Source: an uncultured Reyranella sp. (GTDB lineage Bacteria; Pseudomonadota; Alphaproteobacteria; Reyranellales; Reyranellaceae). Taken from it: DNA of 38,212 nt. The notes under the pieces were generated by a model, which did no database searches, was not told the origin of the DNA, and saw only the letters and a program-made list of their open reading frames with translations. The stretch is taken from positions 1 through 38,212 of the forward strand of contig CALFRN010000101.1 of the NCBI GenBank assembly GCA_937919085.1, given 5' to 3'. Below are positions 1 through 9,164 of this stretch, one piece after another. How positions within the stretch are numbered: the stretch's first letter is position 1; each line of letters opens with the position of its first letter. The position numbers and the translations under genes are program-made.

Positions 1-2
1 CC

Positions 3-506
3 CGCCTGGAGATCCTCAACCCGGGCGCGGCGCTCTATGAGGTCGTCCAGGGAGATATCGACCCGGCACTGTTGTTTGACGCCGGCCCATTCGATCCGAC
101 TGGCAAGACCGAGCGCGTGAGGGAGTGGCTGAATGCCGAAGCCCATGATCGTCACCATCATCACAACCACACGCATCTGGATCGTTCGCGTCACGATGCA
201 CATATCGGTTCCTTCTGCCTGACCTTCGAGGAACCGCTGGAATGGGAACGCTTCAACCGCTGGCTGATGGCTGTGCGCGCGACGTGGGGTGACAGATTGC
301 TACGCGTAAAGGGTGTCCTGGATATCGTGGGCGAAAACCAGCCGCTGGTGATTCATGGCGTTCACCACACCTTTCATCCACCAACCCTGTTGGCACGCTG
401 GCCCGACGCCACCCGCCAGTCGAAGCTGGTGTTCATCACCCGCGACCTCGATCGCGCCACTGTCGAGGCGAGTTGGACCGAGGTCGAGCAGGCGCCCTCG
501 GGATAG
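3..506 (+). CDS. CobW/COG0523-family GTPase, C-terminal part (5' truncated by window edge)
   Basis: Open frame from base 3 to the stop at 506; His-rich linker HDRHHHHNHTH followed by a CobW_C-like domain (SFCLTFEEPLEWERFNRWL...RVKGVLDIVGENQPLVIHGVHHTFHPP). Confidence 0.85.
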   Translation, partial: RLEILNPGAALYEVVQGDIDPALLFDAGPFDPTGKTERVREWLNAEAHDRHHHHNHTHLDRSRHDAHIGSFCLTFEEPLEWERFNRWLMAVRATWGDRLLRVKGVLDIVGENQPLVIHGVHHTFHPPTLLARWPDATRQSKLVFITRDLDRATVEASWTEVEQAPSG

Positions 507-565
507 GCATGACGGAGCGGCCGGCACCCCGACGAAGGCACCGGCCGCGTGGCATGTCCCTGTAG

Positions 566-1192
566 CTACGCTGCGTCCTGTTGCGGCAGCAGGTCGGCAT
601 ACTTCTTGAAGCCGGGCAGCTTCTCGACCCGCCCCATCCAGGCCTTGACGTTCGCGTAGGGGGCCAGATCGATGGCGCCTTCCTCGGCATAGGCAACATC
701 GCCATAGACGGCGACATCGGCGATCGTCGCCTCATTGCCGACCAGGAAATGCGAACTGGCGAGCGAAGCGTCCAGCACCTTCAACGCATCGTTTGCCAGC
801 CCGGTGTAAAGCTGCAGGACATTGTCGTCGGCCTTCACGAAGCCGCGCTTGATGGCGCGCGGGCGATAGACGTTCGGCGCCAGGCGGTCGAACTCCCAGA
901 ACAGCCATTCGCGTACCCGCGCCTTCTCTTCAGTAGTCTTGCCTCCCATCTTGCCAAACTTGTCGGCGAGATAGAGCAGGATCGACCCGGACTGACAGAG
1001 CTTGAGATCACCATCCACCAGCGCCGGCACCTGGCCATAGCGGTTGACCGCGAGAAACTCGGGCTGCTTGTGGGCGCCGGCCCGCAGATCGACATGCTTG
1101 TAGGCGAAAGCCTGCCCCATCAAGGACATCGCGAGGCCGGCCTTGTAGGTCGGACCGCTCAGCCAAATGCCGTAAAGTGTCATCTTCGACAT
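566..1192 (-). CDS. Glutathione S-transferase family protein
   Basis: ORF 566..1258; likely start MSKMTLYGIWLSGPTYKAG; thioredoxin-like N-terminus and GST C-terminal domain pattern (VPALVDGDLKLCQSGSILLYLADKFG). Confidence 0.8.
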   Translation of the reverse strand: MSKMTLYGIWLSGPTYKAGLAMSLMGQAFAYKHVDLRAGAHKQPEFLAVNRYGQVPALVDGDLKLCQSGSILLYLADKFGKMGGKTTEEKARVREWLFWEFDRLAPNVYRPRAIKRGFVKADDNVLQLYTGLANDALKVLDASLASSHFLVGNEATIADVAVYGDVAYAEEGAIDLAPYANVKAWMGRVEKLPGFKKYADLLPQQDAA

Positions 1193-1293
1193 ATTCTTGC
1201 TCCAACGTGACGGTGAACAGCGCGGACCTAGCATGCCCCCTGCGCGACCGCATCGCACTTGAGCGTGAGACCGCTAAGCCTGTATGACCGGGT

Positions 1294-2046
1294 ATGAAAA
1301 TTTCGGCGCGCGATATCGATCATCTCTCGGTGACCCATACCGATCCTGACGCCGCGGCCGCCAGGCTGCTGCAACTGGGCTTCAATCTCACGCCCGAAGG
1401 CGTGGAGCCACGCTGCATCTGTTTCCAGCCCGACCGCGACGACGTCCCCAACTATATCGAACTGCTCGGCGGCGACGCCACGCACTTCGCACTGGCGATG
1501 AATGTGGAGGAACTCGAAGGCGAGGAGCGCACGCACGCTTGGGAAACCGAGGATGGCTTCGAGGTCGATGCCGGCGTTGTCGTCGGTGAGAGCGGTGGTC
1601 CGCTGCGGTGGTTTCCGGTAAAGCACGAAACTCCCGATGCCTTCATGGAGCCGGAATGGATCGTCCATCCCAATGGCGCGCTCGGCCTGATGGCGATCCA
1701 TGCGGTTGCAGATAATCCCAGAGAGGCTGCGAAGGCACTGAAGACCGCCTGGGGCGGCCAGACCGAGGAGATCTTCGAAGGTTGCATGATGGTCAAGGCG
1801 GGCTCGGTCGAACTGCTGATCTGGTCGTCGCTCGCCTATCAGCTCGAATACAAGGCGCTGGAGGTCATGGCGCCGACCGAGCTGCCGGTCATTGTGGGCG
1901 CCGCCATCGCGATCGAACGTTCCCGCCCGCTGCAGGCACTGCTGCGTGCCAACAACGTGTCTTTCGCGCTGACCGAAGGCGATCGCGTGCTGATCGCTCC
2001 CGAACAGACCGGCGGCCTGATGATCGAATTCATGCCGCAAACATAG
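1294..2046 (+). CDS. VOC/glyoxalase-like domain protein
   Basis: 250 aa; MKISARDIDHLSVTHTDPDAAAARLLQLGFNLTPEG, typical glyoxalase-like N-terminus. Confidence 0.7.
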   Translation: MKISARDIDHLSVTHTDPDAAAARLLQLGFNLTPEGVEPRCICFQPDRDDVPNYIELLGGDATHFALAMNVEELEGEERTHAWETEDGFEVDAGVVVGESGGPLRWFPVKHETPDAFMEPEWIVHPNGALGLMAIHAVADNPREAAKALKTAWGGQTEEIFEGCMMVKAGSVELLIWSSLAYQLEYKALEVMAPTELPVIVGAAIAIERSRPLQALLRANNVSFALTEGDRVLIAPEQTGGLMIEFMPQT

Positions 2047-2056
2047 AAGCCCGCGC

Positions 2057-2824
2057 CTAAAAGGCAGGAACCGGCGCCTGGGGAACATCCTTCCAGAATT
2101 CGGGATCGTGGCCGAAGAACAGCTTCGCACCACCCTTCTCCAGCGCGGCCAGGCGATCGAGTGAAGTCAGCATCTGCTCCCGGTCGTAGACAAAGCGCGG
2201 CAGCCGGCGTTCGCGCAGGCTGCGGCAGAAGTAGCAGGCGTCGCCGGTCAGCACGATCTCTCCACGCTCGGTCCGGACCTTCAGAGATTGATGGCCCGGC
2301 GTGTGGCCATAGGTCGGCAGACACACCACGCTGCCGTCGCCGAACAGATCGTACTCACCCTCGATCTGCCTCACCGGATGGCCGTGGTCGAAATCGGCCT
2401 TGAAAAGGCCAACCTTGGCCGCGGTCTCGGGATCCTGCGCCGCCTGCCATTCGCGCCGCTGCACGACTATCGTGGCGTTGGGCACCAGCTCATTGCCGCC
2501 AGCATGATCGAAGTGAAGGTGTGAATTCACGACATAGTCGACCTTGCCCGGGTCACGGTCAAAGGCCTCGAGGCGTGATTTCACGTCATCCGCCTCTCCA
2601 TACTGTTCGAAGCCGAAGATGCGCGCCACGCGTTCGCCCATCCGGCCGGCGGCGTCGGTGCGGCACTGCGGGTGCATGCCGGTATCGAACAAGGCGCGGC
2701 CTTTCGGATGTTCGATCAGGTAAGAAGGGATCGGCAGCGCCACCTGTCCATCTTCGCCTTCGATCATATCCTTCAGTCGGCCGACGAGGCGGCCACAGGT
2801 CATGGCATACACTTTTGCCGTCAT
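2057..2824 (-). CDS. MBL-fold hydrolase, N-acyl homoserine lactonase-like
   Basis: HLHFDHAGG metal-binding motif, GHTPGHQS and LTGDACY; likely start MTAKVYAMTCG. Confidence 0.75.
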   Translation of the reverse strand: MTAKVYAMTCGRLVGRLKDMIEGEDGQVALPIPSYLIEHPKGRALFDTGMHPQCRTDAAGRMGERVARIFGFEQYGEADDVKSRLEAFDRDPGKVDYVVNSHLHFDHAGGNELVPNATIVVQRREWQAAQDPETAAKVGLFKADFDHGHPVRQIEGEYDLFGDGSVVCLPTYGHTPGHQSLKVRTERGEIVLTGDACYFCRSLRERRLPRFVYDREQMLTSLDRLAALEKGGAKLFFGHDPEFWKDVPQAPVPAF

Positions 2825-2859
2825 CGTTCCTCCGCTTTCATCTGACCACGCTAACACAT

Positions 2860-4038
2860 ATGATTCGCGTCATGCGTCTTCCGATCAGCCTCATCCTCGT
2901 CCTGCTCTGCAGCCCAGCCTTGGCCCAGCCGCAGCCACGCACCGCCCTCGACATCGCGCTGCCGCCGCCTCCGGAGCATCAGCTCTCGGGCTTCGGCCCG
3001 CCGGGCCGGCTGGCGATCGGTGCCGACGGCACTCACTACATCGTCCTGTCGAGTTTTCAGCCTTCAGCCGACGGCATTCTCCCGGCACGTAGCGCCCGGA
3101 TCGAGCTGCTGGCCTACAATCGCGATGGCACTCAGAAGTTTCGCACCCTGCTGCCGGTGCAGGCCGGCATCGGGCCGCGTGGCTTCAACGCCTCTTCGCT
3201 CGGCGTCGCCGCGATGCCCTCGGGCGAGACTGCGATTTTCCTCAGCAGCTCCAACCAGGCGATGGCATTGCCGCAGGGCGAGCGATCGGTGACGTCGATC
3301 TACCGCCTCACGGCCGGCGGCGCCGTGCGGCGTTCGACTCCGGTGCCGCCGGCGGTCCCCGGCAATCCGGCCTCCTACTACCAAACCAAGTTCTACCTCC
3401 CGACATCGGACAGCGGACTGCTGGTCGGCGGCGGCTTCGGGCCCGGCCCGTTCAACTGGTGGATCGGCAAGTTCGATTCCGAGGGCCGGCGTTTGTGGCA
3501 GGCAGGGCCTGGCCCCGGCTACCCGGAGGACGTCTACGGGCTCGCGCTGAAGGCCGAAGGCAGCATCTCTGCTGCGGTGCAGGAGATCGAGCGCGTCCAG
3601 GCACTCAGCCAGTGGTACATCGCGCGCTTCGCGGCCGACGGCACCCTGCGGGACCGCACGCCTTTCAATACCCAGGGCACGTCGTTCGCCCTTCTGCCCG
3701 GAGGCTGGGTATCGGCGCTGTCGCGTTTTGACACCGCGCGACCGCCCGAGATCGTGCGCCTCGACGAACTGGGCAACGTGACCGGCCGCGCACCATGGCA
3801 CTACGGCCAGACGCGTCGCATGATCGCCGACGGCAACGGGTTCGCGGCGGTCGTCTGCGACACGATCGATGGCCCGCCCTGTTACGTCGTGCGCGCGGCG
3901 GTCGACGGCAAGGTACGCTGGCAGAGTGCGCCGGCAACAATCAGCGACATCGCGCGGACCCCCGACGGCCAGATCGCGGCCGTCCTCTGGTCGGATGACG
4001 GGTTGTCGGCGCGGCTCGTCCGCTACGCCGATCCCTGA
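2860..4038 (+). CDS. Exported protein of unknown function, possible beta-propeller
   Basis: In-frame ATG at 2860 gives signal peptide MIRVMRLPISLILVLLCSPALAQ; the rest of ORF 2521..4038 upstream overlaps the opposing lactonase gene. Confidence 0.7.
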   Translation: MIRVMRLPISLILVLLCSPALAQPQPRTALDIALPPPPEHQLSGFGPPGRLAIGADGTHYIVLSSFQPSADGILPARSARIELLAYNRDGTQKFRTLLPVQAGIGPRGFNASSLGVAAMPSGETAIFLSSSNQAMALPQGERSVTSIYRLTAGGAVRRSTPVPPAVPGNPASYYQTKFYLPTSDSGLLVGGGFGPGPFNWWIGKFDSEGRRLWQAGPGPGYPEDVYGLALKAEGSISAAVQEIERVQALSQWYIARFAADGTLRDRTPFNTQGTSFALLPGGWVSALSRFDTARPPEIVRLDELGNVTGRAPWHYGQTRRMIADGNGFAAVVCDTIDGPPCYVVRAAVDGKVRWQSAPATISDIARTPDGQIAAVLWSDDGLSARLVRYADP

Positions 4039-4041
4039 TCC

Positions 4042-5490
4042 TCAGGCGTCGAGCGCCTTCTTGAGCAGTTCGTTGACGATCTTGGGGTTGGCCTTGCCGC
4101 CGGTCGACTTCATGACCTGACCAACGAACCAGCCCATCAGTGCGGGCTTGGCCTTGTAGGCCGTGACCTGGCCGGGATTGGCGTCGATCACCGCCTTGAT
4201 CGCAGCCTCGATGGCGCCGGTATCGGTGACCTGCTTGAGGCCGCGTTCCTCGACCAGCACGGCCGGATCCTTGCCTGTCTCTTCCATGGCAACGAACAGA
4301 TCCTTGGCGATACGGCCGGAGATCGTACCATCTGCCTGCAGGTCCAGAAGCTTTCCCAGATTGGCAGCGCTGATCGGCGATGTCTCGAAAGTCGCGCCGC
4401 GTCGATTCAGCATGGCGAAGAAATCGCCTGTCACCAGGTTGGCAGCCTGCTTGGCATCGCGCCCCTTGGCGACGGCCTCGAAGAACTCCGCAGTCTCCTT
4501 TTCCGCGATCAGCACGCCGGCATCGTAAGGAGAGAGGCCATATTCCTTGATATAGCGGTTCTTCCGCGCGTCCGGCAGTTCCGGCAACGTGGCGCGGATC
4601 CTGTCGACATAGTCTTGAGTGAATATCAGCGGCAGCAGATCCGGATCGGGAAAGTAGCGGTAGTCGTGGGCGTCCTCCTTGGAGCGCATCGAGCGGGTCT
4701 CGCCACGGCCGGGATCGAACAGCCGGGTTTCCTGCACGATCCTGCCGCCGCCCTCGATGATCTCGACCTGGCGGCGCGCCTCATACTCGATGGCCTGCTT
4801 CACGAAGCGGATCGAATTCACGTTCTTGATCTCGCAACGCGTGCCCAGCTCGTCGCCCGGCCTGCGCACAGAAACATTGACGTCGCAGCGCATCGAGCCT
4901 TCGTCCATGTTGCCGTCGCAAGTGCCGAGATAGCGCACGATCGAACGCAGCTTGGTCAGATACGCCGCGGCTTCGTCGGCGTTGCGCATGTCGGGCCGGC
5001 TGACGATCTCCATCAGCGCCACGCCCGACCTGTTCAGGTCGACATAGGTCTGGCTCGGGTGCTGATCGTGCAGGCTCTTGCCGGCATCCTGCTCAAGATG
5101 CAGGCGCTCAATCCCGATCGTCCTGGTCGCTCCGCCTGCCAGGTCGATCTCGACGGCACCCTCGCCCACGATCGGGTCCTTGTACTGCGAGATCTGGTAG
5201 CCCGCCGGCAGGTCGGCATAGAAGTAATTCTTGCGGTCGAACACCGAGCGCAGGTTGATCCGGGCGTTGAGGCCGAGGCCGGTACGCACCGCCTGCTCGA
5301 CGCAGCGCTCATTGATCACCGGCAGCATGCCCGGCATGGCGGCGTCGACCAGCGACACCTGGGTGTTGGGTTCGGCGCCGAACACCGTCGGAGCGCCGGA
5401 AAAGAGCTTGGCATCGGAAACGACCTGGGCATGGACTTCCAGCCCCAGGACAATCTCCCAATCGCCGGTTTCGCCTTTGATCAGTGACAT
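4042..5490 (-). CDS. gatB: Asp-tRNA(Asn)/Glu-tRNA(Gln) amidotransferase subunit B
   Basis: [59 protein letters not shown]; start placed at MSLIKGE (5490). Confidence 0.97.
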   Translation of the reverse strand: MSLIKGETGDWEIVLGLEVHAQVVSDAKLFSGAPTVFGAEPNTQVSLVDAAMPGMLPVINERCVEQAVRTGLGLNARINLRSVFDRKNYFYADLPAGYQISQYKDPIVGEGAVEIDLAGGATRTIGIERLHLEQDAGKSLHDQHPSQTYVDLNRSGVALMEIVSRPDMRNADEAAAYLTKLRSIVRYLGTCDGNMDEGSMRCDVNVSVRRPGDELGTRCEIKNVNSIRFVKQAIEYEARRQVEIIEGGGRIVQETRLFDPGRGETRSMRSKEDAHDYRYFPDPDLLPLIFTQDYVDRIRATLPELPDARKNRYIKEYGLSPYDAGVLIAEKETAEFFEAVAKGRDAKQAANLVTGDFFAMLNRRGATFETSPISAANLGKLLDLQADGTISGRIAKDLFVAMEETGKDPAVLVEERGLKQVTDTGAIEAAIKAVIDANPGQVTAYKAKPALMGWFVGQVMKSTGGKANPKIVNELLKKALDA

Positions 5491-5737
5491 GCCGGGTAGA
5501 TACGGAATTTGGCCGCCCTTGGCAAAAAGAACGTTCTGGACGCCGCCACCGGGACTCCGGAGACCTTTCATCAAGCTGCAGTGCCTGAGTTCAGGACCAT
5601 CCCGTCATGCCTTGCGCGCAACATCGGGCAGCGGAACATCGGGCTTTCCAAAGTTCAAACTGCTGAAGTAAGAACCTGCGCATCCGGCGAGCTCGTCGGG
5701 TCCGCCGCCAATAAGGCATGAGTTCAGGAAGGTTTTC

Positions 5738-6718
5738 ATGGTGACTTTCAAACGCCGATCGTTGCTCGCGGGCGCCGCCGCCGCGCTGAGCGCCCCCACC
5801 GTCGTCCGCGCTCAAACTGCGGGCGACTGGCCCAAGGGTCCAATCAAGATCGTTGTCCCCTTCCCGCCGGGCGGCTCGACCGATCCGGTGGCGCGCATCA
5901 TCCAGACCAAGTTGATCGAAAATACCGGCTGGCAAGTCGTGGTCGACAATAAGCCAGGTGGCGCCAGTGTCGTTGGCGCCAATGTTGCTGCCAAGTCGGC
6001 ACCCGACGGCCAGACCTGGATGGTCACGTTCGACAGCCACATCCTCAATCCGGCCTTCACGCCAAATCTGCCGTACAAGGACTCCGATCTCGCAAACGTC
6101 ATGCTGATCGGCCGCACGCCACAGACGATCGCGGCGCATCCCGACCGGCCCTACAAGACCTTCGCCGACGTGGTGGCGGATGCCAAGGCCCGGCCCGGCA
6201 AGGTGAGCTTTGGCGTGCTGGGCGGCAGTCAGGCGCTGGTGCTGGCCAACCTCATAAAGAAAGAGAACGGCATCGACCTCAATCTGATTCCCTACAAGGG
6301 CGGCGGGCCGCTGGTACAGGATCTGCTGAGCGGCGTCACCGACATCGGCATTTCGAGCCTGACCTCTTTCAGCCCGCACATTCGCGCCAACAAGATCCGT
6401 GCGATCGCCGTAACCGGCGACAAGCGCACGCCGGCGTTGCCCGACACGCCAACGCTTGCGGAACTGGGCGTCAAGAGCTTCCCTTCCTACTCGTGGTGGG
6501 GTGTGTATGCACCAGCCGGCGTGCCGCGCCCGCTCATCGACCGTATGAATGCCGAGATCAAGAAGGCCGTGCAGTCGCCCGACGTAACGCAGAAGTTCAT
6601 CGAACAGTTCAACATGGAGATCCTGACCACCTCGCCCGAGGACTTCGCCGCTTACCAGAAAAGCGAGCAGGACCGCTGGTTCAAGGTCATCAGTGACAAC
6701 AACATCAAGGGTGATTGA
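5738..6718 (+). CDS. Bug/TctC-family tripartite tricarboxylate transporter substrate-binding protein
   Basis: Export signal plus WPKGPIKIVVPFPPGGSTDPVARIIQ and GGASVVGANVAAKSAPDGQTWM, characteristic of Bug proteins. Confidence 0.92.
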   Translation: MVTFKRRSLLAGAAAALSAPTVVRAQTAGDWPKGPIKIVVPFPPGGSTDPVARIIQTKLIENTGWQVVVDNKPGGASVVGANVAAKSAPDGQTWMVTFDSHILNPAFTPNLPYKDSDLANVMLIGRTPQTIAAHPDRPYKTFADVVADAKARPGKVSFGVLGGSQALVLANLIKKENGIDLNLIPYKGGGPLVQDLLSGVTDIGISSLTSFSPHIRANKIRAIAVTGDKRTPALPDTPTLAELGVKSFPSYSWWGVYAPAGVPRPLIDRMNAEIKKAVQSPDVTQKFIEQFNMEILTTSPEDFAAYQKSEQDRWFKVISDNNIKGD

Positions 6719-6789
6719 CGGCAAATCCGGCCGCCCTGTGGCGAAGTCGAAGCCGGCTTCGCGTCGCGCAGGCTGACAGACCTCGTCGA

Positions 6790-8508
6790 TCAGCCAGCCT
6801 GAGGGCCCCTGACCAGCCGCCCCGGCAGTGCGCCCGTCGCCTCGCCGTCGCGATAGGTGACGGCACCGGAGACGATGGTGGCACGATAGCCTCGCGCTTT
6901 TTGCAGCAGGCGTTTGCCGCCGGCCGGCAGGTCCCATTTCATCACCGGCGCTTCGACGCGCAGCCGGTCGAAGTCGATGACGTTCAGGTCGGCCTTCTGA
7001 CCCTGCGCAATCCTGCCACGGTCATCCAGACCGACGGCACGGGCGTTGTCGAGGGTATGGCGCTTGACCAGCCACGACACATCCAGCGTGCCGCTCGCAC
7101 GATCACGGCCCCAATGGGCCAAAAGAGAGGTCGGGAACGAACCGTCGGAGATCAGCCCGACGTGGGCGCCACCGTCGCCCAGCCCGATCAAAGTGTGCGG
7201 GCTCTGCATCATCTCCTTGCAGCAATCGAGATTGTAGGCGGCATAGTTGGCAAAGGGCGCAAAGACGAAATTCTTGCCCTCGCCCTCGATCAGGTAGTCG
7301 TACACCACCTCGCGCGGGTCGCGATTCTCGCGACGCGCACGGGCGCCAAAGGAATTCTCTTTGGCCGGCTCGTAGTCCGGCGGATCGCCCAGCGGGAACA
7401 TACGGTCGAAGTCGGTAAGGCGGGCTGCCATCTCCGAGCGCAGCGGCTGGTGGGCCTCCGCGAGGATCCGGGCGCGGAATGCCGGGTCACGTAGCATGGC
7501 GAGGCGCTCGGCCACGGTCTTGTGCTGGATCGCCTTGTAGGACGGGCACATCGAGAACGGAATGCGACTCGCCTGCAGACCCTGCAACACACCGATCGGT
7601 CGCGGCGCCACCTGGGCCTTGGCGCTATGGCCATTGGCGACCAACCCTTCGACCATGCCGAGCAGGCGGCGCCAGCCGTCGGGACGGCCGTGGTTCTGGG
7701 CCAGCGAAACCGAGAACGGCCGGCCCGACGCGGCAAGCAGCCGGTCGATCATGGCGAATTCGCTTTTGGCATCGGGGGTGTTGAAGTCGGAGATGAACTC
7801 GATCACCCCCGAGCCCGCGTCCTTCATGCCCATGGCAATCCCCATCAACTCCGCCTCGGAGGCGCGCAGCGACGGGGTCGGGTCGCCCTTCACCGTTCTA
7901 TGGTTGAGGGTCCGCGAGGTCGAGAAGCCGAGCGCGCCGTCACGCATCGCCTCCGCGGTGAGCGTCCTCATCCGCGCCACTTCCTCCGGCGTCGCCTCTT
8001 CCAGGCGGGCGGCGCGCTCACCCATGACGAACACGCGCAACGCGCCGTGCGGCAGTTGTGCGCCGAGATCCATGTCGCGCGGCCTGGCCGCCAGCGCATC
8101 GAGATACTGGCCGAACGATTCCCATGACCAGCTCAGCCCTTCGTCGAGGGCGGCGCCGGGAATGTCCTCGACGCCTTCCATCAGTTCGATCAGGCGCTGG
8201 CGGTCCTCGATCTTCACCGGCGCGAAGCCGACGCCGCAATTGCCCATCACCGCCGTGGTGACACCGTGCCAGCTCGAGGGCTGCAGGTGCGAATCCCAGG
8301 TCGCCTGGCCGTCGTAGTGAGTGTGGATGTCGACGAAGCCCGGTGTGACCAGCAGCCCCCGGGCGTCGATCTCCTCCGCGCCGCTTCCGGCGACCTTGCC
8401 GATGGCGGCGATCCTGCCATCAGCTACCGCGACGTCGGCTTGCCTGATCGCGGAACCGGTGCCATCCGCCACGTTGCCGCCCCGCACCACCAAATCGAAT
8501 TCCGGCAT
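6790..8508 (-). CDS. N-acyl-D-amino-acid deacylase / amidohydrolase family protein
   Basis: MPEFDLVVRGGNVADGTG...VTPGFVDIHTHYDGQATWD...VMGNCGVGFAPV; start placed at 8508. Confidence 0.88.
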   Translation of the reverse strand: MPEFDLVVRGGNVADGTGSAIRQADVAVADGRIAAIGKVAGSGAEEIDARGLLVTPGFVDIHTHYDGQATWDSHLQPSSWHGVTTAVMGNCGVGFAPVKIEDRQRLIELMEGVEDIPGAALDEGLSWSWESFGQYLDALAARPRDMDLGAQLPHGALRVFVMGERAARLEEATPEEVARMRTLTAEAMRDGALGFSTSRTLNHRTVKGDPTPSLRASEAELMGIAMGMKDAGSGVIEFISDFNTPDAKSEFAMIDRLLAASGRPFSVSLAQNHGRPDGWRRLLGMVEGLVANGHSAKAQVAPRPIGVLQGLQASRIPFSMCPSYKAIQHKTVAERLAMLRDPAFRARILAEAHQPLRSEMAARLTDFDRMFPLGDPPDYEPAKENSFGARARRENRDPREVVYDYLIEGEGKNFVFAPFANYAAYNLDCCKEMMQSPHTLIGLGDGGAHVGLISDGSFPTSLLAHWGRDRASGTLDVSWLVKRHTLDNARAVGLDDRGRIAQGQKADLNVIDFDRLRVEAPVMKWDLPAGGKRLLQKARGYRATIVSGAVTYRDGEATGALPGRLVRGPQAG

Positions 8509-8749
8509 GACCGTTCCTCCCGATTTGCCCGCAATGTAACCCAGGCTCGATCGGCGAACGTCACCCGACCACAGGGAATTGCCGCATCGCGGCTGCCCCG
8601 TCAGCGCCTTGCCGGCACCTCGCCCGTCCGCCGGACTCGGCCCCCGGCATGCCCCGCCCGGCGTCCCGGGCAAGGCATGCCGAGGCGCCGTCCCGAAGCG
8701 GCCGCCTGCCTGAAGTCGGATTCACGATGCAAAGAGCAAATAACAAAGA

Positions 8750-8764
8750 GAACATATCATGAAC
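8750..8764. promoter_or_regulatory. Candidate LexA (SOS) box of alphaproteobacterial type
   Basis: GAAC-ATATCAT-GAAC, an exact GAAC-N7-GAAC (GTTC-N7-GTTC on the other strand). Confidence 0.5.
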
Positions 8765-8768
8765 TATC

Positions 8769-8777
8769 TGTGGATAA
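8769..8777 (-). promoter_or_regulatory. Candidate DnaA box
   Basis: TGTGGATAA on +, TTATCCACA on -, exact match to the TTATNCACA consensus. Confidence 0.4.
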
Positions 8778-8909
8778 CAAGTCCGCAGAGAGCCTGACCA
8801 GGGGTCGGTTTGGTGATGGTGTTCTAGTTTGAACAGGAGCAACCCGCGCCCGAAGCCGGGCGCACTATTGCAGGTGCAACGGGCCCGGATGCCTCGGCGC
8901 CGTGCCATG

Positions 8910-9100
8910 CCAATCGATGCCGTACGCGAGTTTGTCCGCAGCCAGAATCTCGAGTTGTCTCGCAGGCTGCCTGAGAAGACATCCGACCCGGATCAGCAAC
9001 GGACGCTACTTCGATTGCAGCCGGAGAAAGAGGTGAGATGGCCGCCTCGCCTCAAAGCGGAGGCAGACGACGCCTGGCTTTCCGTCGCCTCCCGCTCCTC
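8910..9100 (+). pseudogene. Possible remnant of a short hypothetical protein gene (end approximate)
   Basis: MPIDAVREFVRSQNLELSRRLPEKTSDPDQQRTLLRLQPEKE resembles, from memory, small alphaproteobacterial proteins with a '...TTDPxxRRxLLxLLAEEE' core; the frame lacks a nearby stop and runs antisense into gatA. Confidence 0.25.
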
Positions 9101-9164
9101 AATCATCGTCACCAGGTCGTCCACGCCCGTTGGCGTCTGCGAGACGTGCACCGCCATTGCAAGG

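Noticed and set aside
2521-2859. N-terminal extension of the exported protein ORF
   Set aside because: Overlaps the opposite-strand lactonase; a signal peptide starts at the internal ATG 2860
4615-5487. 290-aa plus-strand ORF
   Set aside because: Antisense shadow of gatB
6740-6775. CGAAGCCGGCTTCG palindrome between convergent genes as a terminator
   Set aside because: No T tract on either strand; could be a Rho-dependent or chance palindrome
5591-6937. 448-aa minus-strand ORF
   Set aside because: Antisense to the Bug/TctC gene; no recognisable domain
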